64,000 bases of DNA, from contig CM064632.1 in the NCBI GenBank assembly GCA_032717465.1, positions 27,848,314 to 27,912,313 on the forward strand, in the 5' to 3' direction. The notes under the pieces are model-generated. The model saw only the letters and a list, made by a program, of their open reading frames with translations. It made no database searches and was not told where the DNA came from. Within the stretch, counting starts at the first letter, position 1. The number at the start of each line of letters is the position of its first letter. Source of the DNA: Coenobita brevimanus (lineage: Eukaryota; Arthropoda; Malacostraca; Decapoda; Coenobitidae). Shown piece by piece: positions 20,735-31,977 of this stretch. The position numbers were made by a program, and so were the translations under genes.

Positions 20735-22540
20735 TACCGTATGTGAAAACAGGGAAAGCTGCAGGTATGGATGGGTGTGCTGTGGAATGCCTGAAGGGTG
20801 GTGGAGTGACTATTGTTGACTGGTTAGTAAGATTGTTGAATGTGTGCTTTGAGAAAGGTATGGTGCCAATTGACTGGGCAAGTGCTTGTGTGGTCCCGTT
20901 GTATAAAGGCAAGGGTGATAAGTATGAATGTACTAGCTTTAGGGGTATAAGTCTGTTGAGTGTTGTAGGTAAAGTGTATGGTAGAGTGTTAATTATGAGA
21001 GTTAGAGAGGGTACAGAGGGAGTGATTAGTGATGAGCAGTGTGGCTTTAGGAGAGGGAGGGGATGCGTTGATCAGGTGTTTGCTGTGAGACAAGTGTGTG
21101 AAAAGTATTTAGCGAAAGGCAAGGATGTGTTTTGGGCATTTATGTATTTAGAGAAAGCGTATGATAGAATTGATAGGGAGGCTTTGTGGACTGTTTTAAG
21201 ATTGTATGGACTTGATGGTAGGTTACTAAAAGGGGTGAAAAGTTTTTATGTAAATAGTAGAGCGTGTGTAAGAGTGGGAAATGCTGTGAGTGATTGGTTT
21301 CCCGTGAGAGTGGGGCTGCGACAGGGATGTGTGATGTCGCCTTGGTTGTTTAATATTTACATGGATGGTGTTGTAAGGGAGGTGAATGCAAGAGTTTTAG
21401 GTGGTCTGAGTCTGGTAAATGTTGATGGAGGAGAGTGGAATCTGAAGCAGCTGCTGTTTGCAGATGATACTGCACTGGTGACTGATTCAGAGGAGAGATT
21501 GAGACAGTTGGTAGAGGAGTTTGGAAGGGTGTGCGAAAGGAGGAAATTGAAAGTAAATGAGAATAAGAGTAAAGTGATGAAGTGTACGAGGTTGATAGAT
21601 GGTAGGGGGATGAATATAGTTTTGAATGGTGAGTTGCTTGAGGAGGTAGATTGTTTTAAATATCTAGGGTCACATGTTGCTGTGGATGGAAGAATAGATG
21701 CAGAAGTGAAGTTTAGAATAAATGAAGTAGGAAAGGTGCTGGGAGGAATGAAAAAGTGTTTAAATGTCGTTCGCTTAGAATGGATGTAAAGAGAAGGCTG
21801 TATGAGGGTGTTGTGGTACCGACTGCATTATATGGGGCTGAAACATGGAATGTGGGTGTAACAGAGAGGAAAAGTTTGAATGTAATGGAGATGAGATGTC
21901 TGAGGAGTATGTGTGGAGTGACGCGTATGGATCGAGTGCGAAATGATGAAGTGCGAAGGAGAACTGGAGTTGTTCGGGAGATGGCTGGTAGAGTTGAGCA
22001 GAGGGTGTTGCAATGGTTTGGGCATATGGAGAGAATGGATAATGAACGATTGGTGAAAAAGATAACTAGATCTGATGTGAGAGGTGTAAGGCTGAGAGGG
22101 AGACCACGAATAGGATGGATGGACAGTGTGAAGAGAGCACTGGATGCGAGAGAGATGTCTGTTGAGCAAGGAAGAGTGGCTGTGCGTGACAGAAATAAAT
22201 GGGGAGAAATTGTGAATGAATAAGTGATGACGCAGCCCTGAGGGAATATTCTCCCGCATTTGGTCTGATCAGCTAGTCAGGTCAGGTGCGAGTAAGGGGA
22301 TGGGTCTGTTATGATGTGGCAGGGGTAAACCAGTTCTGCTGTCGGGCCCTGCTGCGGATGTCACTGATTGCATTGCGCAGTTGACCCTTGTGCGGTGTGA
22401 TGCGGTGAGGATCTGTCCGTTCTCCCCTTTGGGGCTAAGATGCGAATGAATGTTTGAATGGATGAGTAAATGGAGAGTGAGTCGTCCTGTCTCGGCTACC
22501 TCCCTTTCCTTGGGGGAAGCAGCCTAGGTATATAGATAGA
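20735..22540 (+). mobile_element. RTE-like LINE, 5'-truncated
   Basis: It contains RT, a C-terminal domain and a 3' UTR. The 3' UTR includes CCTCCCTTTCCTTGGGGGAAG and ends in GGTATATAGATAGATAGATAG. The 5' end, with the endonuclease, is missing, the usual result of incomplete target-primed reverse transcription. It is a different subfamily from the LINE at 38085-39130. Clade assignment within the RTE group is provisional. Confidence 0.85.
20743..22223 (+). pseudogene. LINE reverse transcriptase and C-terminal domain
   Basis: The frame from 20743 has RT fingers (ASACVVPLYKGKGD, FRGISLLSVVGKVY), then ISDEQCGFRRGRGCVDQVF, then MYLEKAYDRIDRE where the usual acidic start of motif A (DLEKAYD) is now YLEKAYD. 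RQGCVMSPWLFNIYMDG and the catalytic LLFADDTALV follow. A frameshift lies at about 21756-21789. The other frame then continues with MDVKRRLYEGVVVPTALYGAETW, LQWFGHMERMD and the Arg-rich tail, ending at 22223. It is inactive because of truncation and the shift. Confidence 0.85.
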
Positions 22541-22779
22541 TAGATAGTATGTGGAAAAAGTCGTCGAAGAAAAAAGCCTATCACCGTATACGAAAGACAA
22601 ATTTTTTGGACTGCTTCTTCCTCTTCGACTTAAAACCGCTCATGAATACTTATAAAACTAGACAAAATAAAAATGAGTGTTAATGCATACCTAAGCGACG
22701 CCCGATGACAGGTAGACAAAGTAATACTCATCTCGAAGAGAAAAAAAAAAAAAAGGAGAATTATTAGTTACATTTAGTG

Positions 22780-22817
<38 letters not shown>

Positions 22818-23098
22818 GTTGCCCTCGAATCCTCTCATTCCCTCTTTCCCTCCATACCTTTCTTCCCTTCCTCTCCCTCCAACATTCCCCTACTTTCTCC
22901 ACTCTCTCTCCTTCATCTCGCATTTTCTCCTGCCCTTTCCTCCCACCCTCTGTACTACCATGCTTGCCCTTCTCTCCCCTCCCTCTCCTTATTCCATCAT
23001 TCCACCCTTCCTCTTTTCCCTGCCTCCTCCCACTTTAATGGCGTAGCGAGCCAAAATGCTGTTAGTTCACCTTTACCCTATACTATACCAAGCAAGGC
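22541..23098. other. no gene; (CT)n and pyrimidine-rich tract
   Basis: A (CT)n array at about 22781-22815 is followed by about 220 bp of C/T-rich sequence. The Ser/Leu/Pro frame there is low complexity. Confidence 0.8.
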
Positions 23099-23726
23099 AC
23101 CGAATTTGTGTTATTTCGGAGGCTGATGATGTAAGAGAATATTACACACATCGTTGGAAAACTTATGGAAAGGTGACAGGTATGACTTAAGTAACTTCCT
23201 TTAAACTCGCTACTATACCGATAAAACCAAAAAATAAATAAATAAATAAATAAACCTGAGCACCAAACAGCACTGAAACCGTGTAATTTCTGAGGCTATC
23301 AAAGCTCTCACGGATCTACGTACAGTACACAGTTTGAAAGCTAACGAAACTGTATTATGTGTTATTTAAATGACTTTTGAAAATCCGCCACCATATTGCC
23401 GAAAAAACGCTATAAGGAGTAAATTTACCCTCAACAGCCCCAAAAGTAAGTCATTCTGGAAACGATTAAACCTAGAGCGAATTAGGCCACATCATCACAA
23501 AGCTTAAGAAAAAGTTATAGATGTTACTTAAGTAGTTTTTCGCAAAATTATCCACCATGCTCATGAAAAAAAAAAAAAAAAAAAAAAAAAAAGCCAAACT
23601 GAGCACCAAACAACACTTACTTTTTTCCGGAGACTTCAGCCTACAGCAGACATACATCGATGGAACGCTTATGGAAAAGTAATACTCGCTTCTGTTAAGT
23701 GACCCAGAAAATTCGCCACAACACTG

Positions 23727-23764
<38 letters not shown>

Positions 23765-23900
23765 AAAATCGAGCACCAAAACTGTGATATCTCGGCATCT
23801 AATAACACTACATGGACCCACACATATCACTTCAAAACTTTTCAAAGTACTAAAAATGTTGCTTAAGTGGTTCTTCTCAAAATTCGCCACCATATCCCCG
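23099..23900. repeat. diverged tandem repeat, about 135-180-bp units punctuated by A-runs
   Basis: Five units are recognisable (about 23099-23252, 23253-23410, 23411-23592, 23593-23763, 23764-23900). Each tends to carry GAGCACCAAA, a TTTC.GAGGC-like stretch, TTATGGAAAAG, TACTTAAGTAGTT and AAATTCGCCACCATAT. Three of the unit boundaries end in an A-run or AAAT-run (20-32 bases in two cases). It is satellite-like and old. Confidence 0.75.
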
Positions 23901-24114
23901 AACAAGGACTATTCTTAGTTGATAAGAAAATCAGTTCTATTATAATTTTCCATCTACGCGTGCATACAAAACTATTTCAACTGGGAAATGTCTGTATTAA
24001 CGTAAGGATATTGCAACCTCATCTCCTAGCACTTGTGTCGTACACAAATCTGTGTCATACTTCCCACGAACTAGCAAAGGGGAGATAACTTACTGACATT
24101 TAGCTTCCTGAATA

Positions 24115-24490
24115 TTTTCATTGTTATTACTTTTAGCTTCCTTAATCTTTTCATTTAGCCTACTATGTTTAGCTTCCTTAATCTTTCCAACCTTATTACT
24201 TTCTGTTTCCTTAATTTTTTCAACCTTACTACTTTTAGCTTCCTTAAACTTTTCAACCTTATTTCTTTTAGCTTCCTTAATCTTTTCAACTTTATTACTT
24301 TTAGCTTCCTTAAACTTTTCAACCTTTTTACATTTTGCTGCCTTAATCTTTTCAACATTATTATTTTAGCTTCCTTAATCTTCAACCTTATTACTTTTAG
24401 CTTCCTTAATCTTCAATCTTATTACTTTCAGCTTCCTTAATCTTTCCAACCGTATTACTTTTATCTTCCTTAATCTTTTCAATCAGGTCT
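24115..24490. repeat. 33-bp minisatellite (CTTTTAGCTTCCTTAATC type)
   Basis: About 11 units of TTAGCTTCCTTAATCTTTTC plus AACCTTATTACTT with small deletions. The 33-bp period leaves Leu/Phe/Ser and Lys/Arg/Leu frames open on both strands; these are artefacts. Confidence 0.95.
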
Positions 24491-25306
24491 GTAAAGAAAT
24501 GAAAGATACTTGTTCCAGGTTCGTTCTCCCCGTCTAAACATGGAAATGTAGGTCAGAATAGTGAAGATTGTGGTGATATCTTTCTCCTGCCTATTACCCC
24601 AAAGAAACTCAAAATTACCCTACTTTAGGTAATTTACGCCAAGCTGGAAGTCTTTGGTCAAGTCCTAAGCTGTTGAAGGTTCCTGAAGTATTTTCCTTGG
24701 CAGAGAGAGAGAGAGAGAGAGAGAGATTACTATAGACTACGCTATTCTTCGTTTACTCTTGCAACATCTAGACACCTTCATTCAGCCCATACGACCCCCT
24801 TGTTGTCCTGTAGTAAAGGGTTTAATATATATGCCATACCTACTCCGTTTTATTCGAAAAGTCTTCTAAATTTACTAAAACTGCTGGAGATCGTGACTAA
24901 GAAAATATAAAATTGGCGTCACTGTGTTGAAAGAATTAAACGCTTCTTTTATACTACGTTTACTCAAAGGCGCCTGGGAATCAAGTGGTATTGTTGTCTC
25001 AGTCTGATTGATGGCCTTGTGTGGGTGCGATCCGCGAGGGGTGACTGGGAGAATTTTTGATCGTGTAAAGACAACAGCGGATATAACTTGCTTTTTGCTT
25101 CAACGTTCTCGACTACGACAACCTCTAGACGGGTCCGTACACCTCGAAGGGGTTAATATGGGACTGTGCTGATACCGTTATTATTGCAAGGAGACCAAGG
25201 CAGAAACTTCTCATACTTTTACAAACGATTTTCGGGTACAGTTAAGTAACTGCCTGCTATTTCTATGATGATCCTAACCTGGTTCAAAGTGCAACTTTGG
25301 GAACAA
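24491..25306. other. no gene; fragments of dispersed TTAA repeats
   Basis: Contains a (GA)n tract at 24703-24726. Short pieces resembling the dispersed repeat family also occur (TCTAGACACCTTCATTCAGCC near 24769, GTAAAGGGTTTAAT near 24812, CGAAGGGGTTAAT near 25146). No frames worth annotating. Confidence 0.55.
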
Positions 25307-25311
25307 AATGT

Positions 25312-25830
<519 letters not shown>

Positions 25831-26215
25831 TACAAAGTTTTCACGCCTATCAAAAATTTTGCAGAAATAAGATCCGTGAGCTAAGATATATTAAAAAAAA
25901 AAAAATACAATCAATTCCAAGTCCTAACTATGAGTTGTTTTTTTCTTACATGGAAGACAAGCACTAGACACAGAATGATCCTTCTTTAACCCTTCTTCTT
26001 CCTGCAAGAGAAAATAGCCTGGATACGACGTTGAACTGGTTCTGAACTACTGTAGGTAAGGAGGAGGAAAAGTGAGTACCGAATCTTGTCACCGCTACTG
26101 TTCTCCCTGCAGAGAAAAAATAAATAAGTAAATAAATAAATGCGACAAAGACTTGGTCATAAGCTGGCAAATCTAACCCCATGACCATAGGAAAAGATTC
26201 GTAACAGTGACTGGA
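25831..26215. other. no gene recognised
   Basis: AT-rich with an A-run near 25893-25905. The 94-codon minus-strand frame has no recognisable features. Confidence 0.55.
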
Positions 26216-26445
26216 AGACGTACAGTGGAAGGGGAGCACCAGCGTCATGAAGAACTATGATGCGGACCAAAACAAATCAGAGTTCGGGACAAGAAGAACC
26301 ACCATGAACCAAAATAAAATAAACGGGTAGGAACATGAGCAACCACAATTAAACAAAATAACCCAATTAGGTAAGTAATATGAAGAAGCGCTATGAGCCA
26401 GACTAAGTAATGGGTGTTGGGATATGGGGATCTAACAGAAGAATA
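26216..26445. repeat. about 44-bp diverged tandem repeat
   Basis: Four units contain ATGAAGAACTATGATG-like, CCAAAACAAAT-like and AGTTCGGGA/GGGTAGGA-like segments in the same order, strongly diverged. Confidence 0.6.
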
Positions 26446-26990
26446 ATTCATGAGGCTCTAGTCAAGGAAGGCAGGCGGGAAACTGTTATGTGTTTGCCCT
26501 AACCTGACAAAGATCTCTGGTCCTTTTCATCATAGTTGTTGGCCAAGTGTAGTAATGGTAAATCTGACCAGTAACCAAGGACTCTCATTCTTACTTAATA
26601 ACGAAGGCTCACTATATATCATGCAGCCACGACTTAACACTGAAGTTGTGGGAGTGGCCCAGTTCTGTCAGGTGAAAACAAACACTCCTGCGGGATATCA
26701 TCAGAACTATGGTAGAGCTTGTTCGTGAGGATCCAGTCCATACACTTTACATTTTAGTATGGCTCAGATTTCCATTTTGCATCAGACTGACGTTCTTCAT
26801 TTTGCATCTGATTTCACGTAGTTCAGCAGCAGAAAAAAGTGTACAATTCTATATACTTCCCATAGGACCTCTTCGTGACTCTCACTATATCTTAGTGTTA
26901 ATCAGTTAATATAAACTTGCATTCAAGATGCAGAGACGTCAATTTTTGGTCAAGCCAGAGTAAAAAGAGGAATAACATACATTCTTTACA
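26446..26990. other. probable intron sequence, no exon recognised
   Basis: It lies downstream of the minus-strand donor at 26996. No acceptor-exon pair with coding character was found. Confidence 0.4.
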
Positions 26991-26996
26991 ACTTAC

Positions 26997-27108
26997 CGAG
27001 GGGAATGGTGTCCGCCGAGACCGAGGTTGAGAAGACCGAGAGCCACCCCACCATCAGCAAGCCCATGGTCACCCACAGCCGCCCACGCGACACCCACATC
27101 ACGCCCAT
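26997..27108 (-). CDS. first coding exon with signal peptide (host gene, partial)
   Basis: On the minus strand an ATG at 27108 opens 37 codons plus one base. The intron donor GTAAGT is at 26996-26991, so the intron is phase 1. The peptide is a textbook secretory signal: a basic start (VSRGRLW), a hydrophobic core (VTMGLLMVGWLSVF) and a small-residue cleavage region (STSVSA) before DTIPL. The exon is GC-rich compared with its AT-rich, repetitive surroundings. The product is unknown: a secreted or membrane protein. The next exon was not found in this window and probably lies left of 26990 beyond a long intron. It was inferred without transcript evidence. Confidence 0.6.
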
Positions 27109-27179
27109 GGTTCGAGGGTCAGTGTGACGAACGTAAACTGCCAGTTGATTTCTTTACAGCAACGTTGCCAGCGCGAGTT

Positions 27180-27930
27180 ATAAACAACGACGAAATATTT
27201 TTTAAAACTGCCATACGGTGTCTTAAAAGTCTGTATCAAGACTGCATACTGTTTCTCAAAACTTTTTACAAGACTTTGCCGTAGTTTCAAAATTTTGTTA
27301 TTCGATATTTATTAAGCTTTTTTTTTTCTTTAAGATTTCTGTATGTTATTTTATCCAAAGCTTGATCCAGTTTTTAATACACGATTTTCTTATTTTCAAG
27401 ATTTTTGGTAGGCAATTTTTTTTTCAAGATTTTAGTCAAAGTTTTTTCTATTTCAAGACATTTTTGTAGACATATGATTCTCTTTAATACCGTCTCAAGG
27501 CTTTGCTTACAGATTTCTAAATAAGGTTCAAGTCTTTGTTCTCGGACTTTCTAATTACTTGTTTCAAGAGTCAGATACATGTCTTCCTAAAGTATTCATT
27601 TCCATGCCTGCTTCAAGATTCTGGTGTATGATTTTCTTGAGAGTTGCTTCATAATTTTGGCATATGTGTATTTCTAAGACTTTCCAAATTTGGTATACAG
27701 CTTGTTTAATGTGTCTTAAGACTTTGCTTATAATTTTCTTAGCCCACTTTTCCGATTTTTCGATTTTATTTCCTTGGAGTCTGCGTTGATAGCTTGATAT
27801 AAGATACGGTTTTCTTGATCTGTTTTGAAGCGCTGTATTTCTTTGACTTGTTTAAGTATTTGCCATGTAATTTTCTTACCAAATGTATGAAACTGATGAA
27901 GTACTCTTGCATTTAAGACTGCCATGCATT
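27180..27930. repeat. degenerate minisatellite, about 30-45-bp period
   Basis: The motif TTTCAAGACTTTGCTTATAATTTTCTTA recurs about 15-18 times with heavy decay. It lies directly upstream of the signal-peptide exon, so any promoter of that gene would overlap or lie beyond it. Confidence 0.6.
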
Positions 27931-28338
27931 TTTTTTTTTTTTTTTAGTCTAGTTTCGACTCTGCAAAACAATTTCTTTTATACATTCGTACGATGGCATA
28001 AACAATATATTTTCCTTGTTGAACAGTTTGCCTAACAGTTTCCCTTGTCAAACCTCATCCGAAATTAAACAATGTAGCAATTCCGTCAGACTATGGAGGT
28101 CACTGGAAGCTTCTCTATATTTACTTCGCAGGACTCAAAAGTTAATTATGGTTAAGCCGTAAAGGATTTCACACACAAAATTTCAATGAAACATTCTGTC
28201 TCATAAAAACACTATACAACTTGTATCTGGTTGAAAGGATGGTTTGTGTTTAGGTTTTCAATTAATTCACAGTAATTATCTGTTGTGTTTACGCTTTGGA
28301 AGATCGAGAGGGATGTAACTGTAGCCGTTCGTAGGTCC
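27931..28338. other. no gene recognised
   Basis: AT-rich sequence ending at the left terminus of the Harbinger element. Confidence 0.55.
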
Positions 28339-28520
28339 GGGCAGGGATGCACAAAACTCCGTCGGATGGCAGCCTTAAGGCTGGCCTTAAATGAAATATT
28401 AAAGGCGGCCCTACGGCTGCCTCTAAGGCCCATGCACGATGACCCCTTGCCTTGTCTTAAGGCTGACTTAAGTTTAGTGCATTGGCCTTAGCTAAGGCTA
28501 GCCTTAACTGTAGGGAATGT
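28339..28520 (+). repeat. left terminal inverted repeat of Harbinger-like element
   Basis: GGGCAGGGATGCACAAA, then GCAGCCTTAAGGC and TAAGGCCCATGCACGA. The reverse complement of 34415-34577 shows the same landmarks in the same order. Many GCCTTA/TAAGGC pairs also make the arm internally palindromic. Confidence 0.75.
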
Positions 28521-28857
28521 TTTTGGGGAAATCTCGTGCATCAGCTGAGACTCTTCCGACCAATCAGACGGCAGAACACAGAAACACTGGGCTAATCACA
28601 GAGCTTCATGAATCAGCAGGGGGTGAGAGGCGAGAGCGAGTGTTTATGTTACCGGCAATGTGGGGAAACCCGTCCCATAGAATGCCTAGGTAAACTATGT
28701 AATGCTAAAATTTCAAGACAAGATGTAAGAAAATCATCTGTACACATTTCCATGGTAGTCTGTAGATTACCGTGTTTGTTTTAGGCAAAGTGAGAAACGA
28801 CCAAACTGTAGCAAACCGGCAAATGTGAAATCTGTTATTTCAGTATGTTAGGCTAAT

Positions 28858-29028
28858 TTAGACTGCGGTTAGGTTAGGCTGGGATAGTCTAGGCTTCGTT
28901 CAAATTCGATATAGGTGGGTTAAGTTAGGTTAATTTAGGTAAACGCCTAACCGCTCTTCTAAATTAGCCTAACCTAACCTAGCCTAACCTAACTTAAACT
29001 TAACCTAGATTATCCCAGCCTAACCCCT
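28858..29028. repeat. TTAGG-like inverted repeat
   Basis: GGTTAGGCTGGGATAGTCTAGG on the left pairs imperfectly with CCTAGATTATCCCAGCCTAACC on the right. TTAGGTTAATTTAGG and CTAAATTAGCCTAACC lie nearer the centre. The array is inside the left arm of the Harbinger-like element. Confidence 0.75.
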
Positions 29029-29330
29029 TGTTGTTTATTATACTTTGCCATAAAAATGCTAGACATTCTACAGAATACCTAGGCACTCTAATAAAATCCC
29101 CAGGTAAAATGTATAAAGTCAGAATGAAATAAGCTTATTTCATACCTTGCCAAAGAATGCTAGACATTCTGTCGAATACCTAGGCATTCTATACAGTACC
29201 TTATTTTCACCCAATGCCGGTAACATTAACAGAACAGTCAAGGATAAGCAAGTGAAGTACCAGTAATTACTTGAAAACAATGTCGGGTGCAATGAAAAGC
29301 ACTCCAGCATTACACCCACACAACCTTTAA

Positions 29331-29343
29331 CCCGCCCCGTCCC
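29331..29343 (+). repeat. left TIR of piggyBac element
   Basis: CCCGCCCCGTCCC, immediately inside the TTAA duplication. Confidence 0.85.
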
Positions 29344-29584
29344 AACGACGTATGGGTACGTTGCAACGATTTGCATTTGCCAGTCCCGGCGACGTACCAG
29401 TACGTCGTGCAATTGCAATGTGCATAATTTCGACAATTTTAAAAATTTCGCGCTTGATTTGCGGTACGTACCCTCGCCTGACCTTCCCCTACCTGCCACC
29501 AGGCAGGGACACTCAGCGACCCCGCGCGACCTGTGCTAGCCCGCCACTCGTCCACTCACCTGGTAGCCACGGTCCTGCTCAGAC

Positions 29585-30592
29585 ATGGCTAAGAGAGGTC
29601 TCTCAGAGAGCGAAATTCAAATCGCCCTGGACACCTTTACCGGCGACAGTGATTCCCCACTGGATGACGAGGAGATGGACAAGGATTATGTGCAGCCAGA
29701 GGAGGAAGAAACCACCAGCAGTGACGAGGAAGTTCCGTCACCCAGGAAGCGGCAGTACGTGACTTACCGTGCTGCTAGAGAGGGGCAGGAGGCAAAGAAG
29801 GCACGTGGTATATCATATCCCTATCCCCAGCGTGCCCTGGAAGCAGAATTCGAGGTCGAGGACGAGGACGAGGACGGAGCCGTGGGATGTGCTGCCACAT
29901 GGTATGGACGGGAGGTGATTACACATCGTGGCCCAGAGCGCACACCACGTCGTATGAGCAGGTATGGGCCTAGCATTCTGTTTGGGGAGCTAGGAAGTCA
30001 AGTGGAGGGAGTGGGGAGTGAAATGGAAAGTCCTGGGATTAGGGAAAGTGAGAGTGACGTGAGTGAGTCATTGCTCTCCCTACGCAGTGTGAGGCGGCAG
30101 AGTGGATCACGTGGGCCAGTGCGGGTGCGCTCATTATCACGTGGGGTTGTGAGGGAGGGGGAAGGTGGGGAGGAACCACTCCAAAGCACGTCTTATGCTC
30201 CCCAATATTCAACAATTTCATCCCCACAGCCCCCTAATGTTCCTCAAGGCCGTAAGGGTAAGGGAAAGGGAAAGGGTAAAGGCAGAGGGAAGAGGAGTGA
30301 CAGTGGGGAAGCCCTCCGTACTCCTTCTCCCCAACCTCCCCAACCAGGATCTCCTCCCCACCCAGACGAAGGCGGTGATGGGGACGAGGGATTTGTGTCG
30401 TGGGATTGGGAGGATGGGAGTGATTTTTCTCCCCTCTTCACCCCTTCACTGAGCAAGGGCGATCTGGCTGCATTGCACCAGGTATTCACTGTAATTCAAG
30501 CAGGTTGGATTTTTTCCACCTGTTTTTCAGTGAGGCATTCGTCGATCAGATCGTTTTTCAAACAAACCTGTTTGCAAGCGCCCAGCGCCTAG
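29585..30592 (+). CDS. piggyBac N-terminal region frame
   Basis: An ATG at 29585 opens a frame typical of the disordered acidic N-terminus of piggyBac transposases. It has a DEEMDKDY...EEEETTSSDEE acidic stretch at about residues 34-56. A Lys/Gly-rich basic run (KGKGKGKGKGRGKR, about residues 221-234) could be a nuclear localisation signal. The piggyBac catalytic part follows in a different frame. The shift falls between about 30482 and 30520, where only an A/T-rich 20-40-bp segment separates them. The last about 35 codons (from about 30490) are therefore probably out of frame. A one- or two-base indel is the simplest explanation. An unrecognised intron starting further upstream is possible. 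Confidence 0.75.
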   Translation: MAKRGLSESEIQIALDTFTGDSDSPLDDEEMDKDYVQPEEEETTSSDEEVPSPRKRQYVTYRAAREGQEAKKARGISYPYPQRALEAEFEVEDEDEDGAVGCAATWYGREVITHRGPERTPRRMSRYGPSILFGELGSQVEGVGSEMESPGIRESESDVSESLLSLRSVRRQSGSRGPVRVRSLSRGVVREGEGGEEPLQSTSYAPQYSTISSPQPPNVPQGRKGKGKGKGKGRGKRSDSGEALRTPSPQPPQPGSPPHPDEGGDGDEGFVSWDWEDGSDFSPLFTPSLSKGDLAALHQVFTVIQAGWIFSTCFSVRHSSIRSFFKQTCLQAPSA

Positions 30593-31977
30593 AAAGTGAA
30601 AGATTGGGAACAAGGAGTAGGCATTCTATGATCTATGATTACCCTGTCTCCATTCCAGAAATGTTCTTATTTTTTGCCCTTGTCCTTTTGATGGGTATAA
30701 TAAGAAAAAACAGAATTCCTGCTTACTGGACTAGGGACCCTGTTATGTTTACCCCCATATTTGGTCAAGTGATGAGCCGTAATCGGTTTCAACAAATTCT
30801 AAGTCGCCTCCATTTTTATGATGCTCATGACCCTGCAAATGCAAACAACACTGACAAAATGAGGCGAATTCGGTTGGTCTTTGATCACCTCAGGCAAACC
30901 TTTCGATCCTCATTCTATCCCTATAGAGATCTCGTCATAGACGAGAGTCTCGTGTTGTGGAGAGGCAATATTTCGTTCAGACAGTATATACCCAGCAAAA
31001 GGCACCGTTTTGGGTTCAAGATCTTTGTTATGTGTGACTGTAGGACTGGATACGTGCAAGACATAGTCTTGTACACCGGTGCACAGACAGACATAATAGA
31101 AGATCGAAGTATAGGACTTTCGGGAGCAGTGGTAAAGACGATGGTACAAGACTACCTTCATCGTGGTCACGTTCTCTACCTCGACAACTGGTACACTAGC
31201 CCTCTTCTCGCTCGTTATCTTCACACACATGAAACGGGAGTCTGTGGAACCGTAAAGGTGAACCGGCGTCACATGGTCAAGGTAGGGCGGAAACTTGCAA
31301 GGAGTGAGGTTGTCTTCTTCAAAGCCAACAACATCCTTGCAACAATGTGGAACCACAACAGAGAAGTAAGCCTCTTGTCCACGGTTCACTGCCCCTTGAT
31401 GCACCGTACTGATTCTGTTGATTACCATAACGAGAGCAGGCGTCGTGTTTGGAAACCTGAGTGTGTAATGGATTACAATATAAACATGCGCCTCGTGGAC
31501 CAGTCTGACTCCATGATATCGACGGTAGAGTGTGCCAGGACCACGATGAAGTGGTATAAGAAACTGTTCTTTCACTTACTAGATATCACTGTTCTGAATT
31601 GCCACCACCTTCACGCCATGACCACAGGAGTTCAGGAAACATTTGAAGGGTTTGTGAGGGAGCTCACACGAGAAATCTTTGCTAAGTATGCTGTTGAAAG
31701 GCCCCAACAGCGCCCCCGCACTGCCCCTATTACCCAGACTCCCCAGAGAATATCCGGCCGCCATTTCCCCACTCCTATCCCTCCCCAGCCCAACAGACCT
31801 AGGCCCCAGCGCAGGTGTCACGTGTGCAGTAATTCCCAGGTGAGACTCACGACACAGAGGAAGGACATCCGCTATGAGTGCGTGCAGTGTGACGTGGGTC
31901 TGTGTATTCACCCATGTTTTAGTGAATATCACACGTTGCTGCAATTTTGGCATGGTGTGAATGCGAAAGGACGCTGA
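30505..31977 (+). CDS. piggyBac transposase catalytic region with C-terminal Cys-rich domain
   Basis: 490 codons, counted from 30505. This is not an ATG start: the frame begins inside the canonical DFFHLFFSEAFVDQIVFQTNLFA dimerisation-domain sequence, so it should continue from the upstream frame. The catalytic triad is D146 (DLVIDESLV), D227 (LYLDNWYTS) and D332 (MRLVDQSD). The C-terminus has a Cys-rich motif (CHVCSN at 438-443, then CVQCDVGLCIHPC at 459-471) followed by HTLL, as in PGBD4-type transposases. It cuts and pastes at TTAA. The domain is otherwise intact, so this is a recently active or repairable lineage rather than an ancient relic. Confidence 0.9.
   Translation: MDFFHLFFSEAFVDQIVFQTNLFASAQRLESERLGTRSRHSMIYDYPVSIPEMFLFFALVLLMGIIRKNRIPAYWTRDPVMFTPIFGQVMSRNRFQQILSRLHFYDAHDPANANNTDKMRRIRLVFDHLRQTFRSSFYPYRDLVIDESLVLWRGNISFRQYIPSKRHRFGFKIFVMCDCRTGYVQDIVLYTGAQTDIIEDRSIGLSGAVVKTMVQDYLHRGHVLYLDNWYTSPLLARYLHTHETGVCGTVKVNRRHMVKVGRKLARSEVVFFKANNILATMWNHNREVSLLSTVHCPLMHRTDSVDYHNESRRRVWKPECVMDYNINMRLVDQSDSMISTVECARTTMKWYKKLFFHLLDITVLNCHHLHAMTTGVQETFEGFVRELTREIFAKYAVERPQQRPRTAPITQTPQRISGRHFPTPIPPQPNRPRPQRRCHVCSNSQVRLTTQRKDIRYECVQCDVGLCIHPCFSEYHTLLQFWHGVNAKGR

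Noticed and set aside
29140..29499. 119-codon minus-strand frame across the left piggyBac border
   Set aside because: It crosses the TTAA insertion junction, so it cannot be an ancestral gene.
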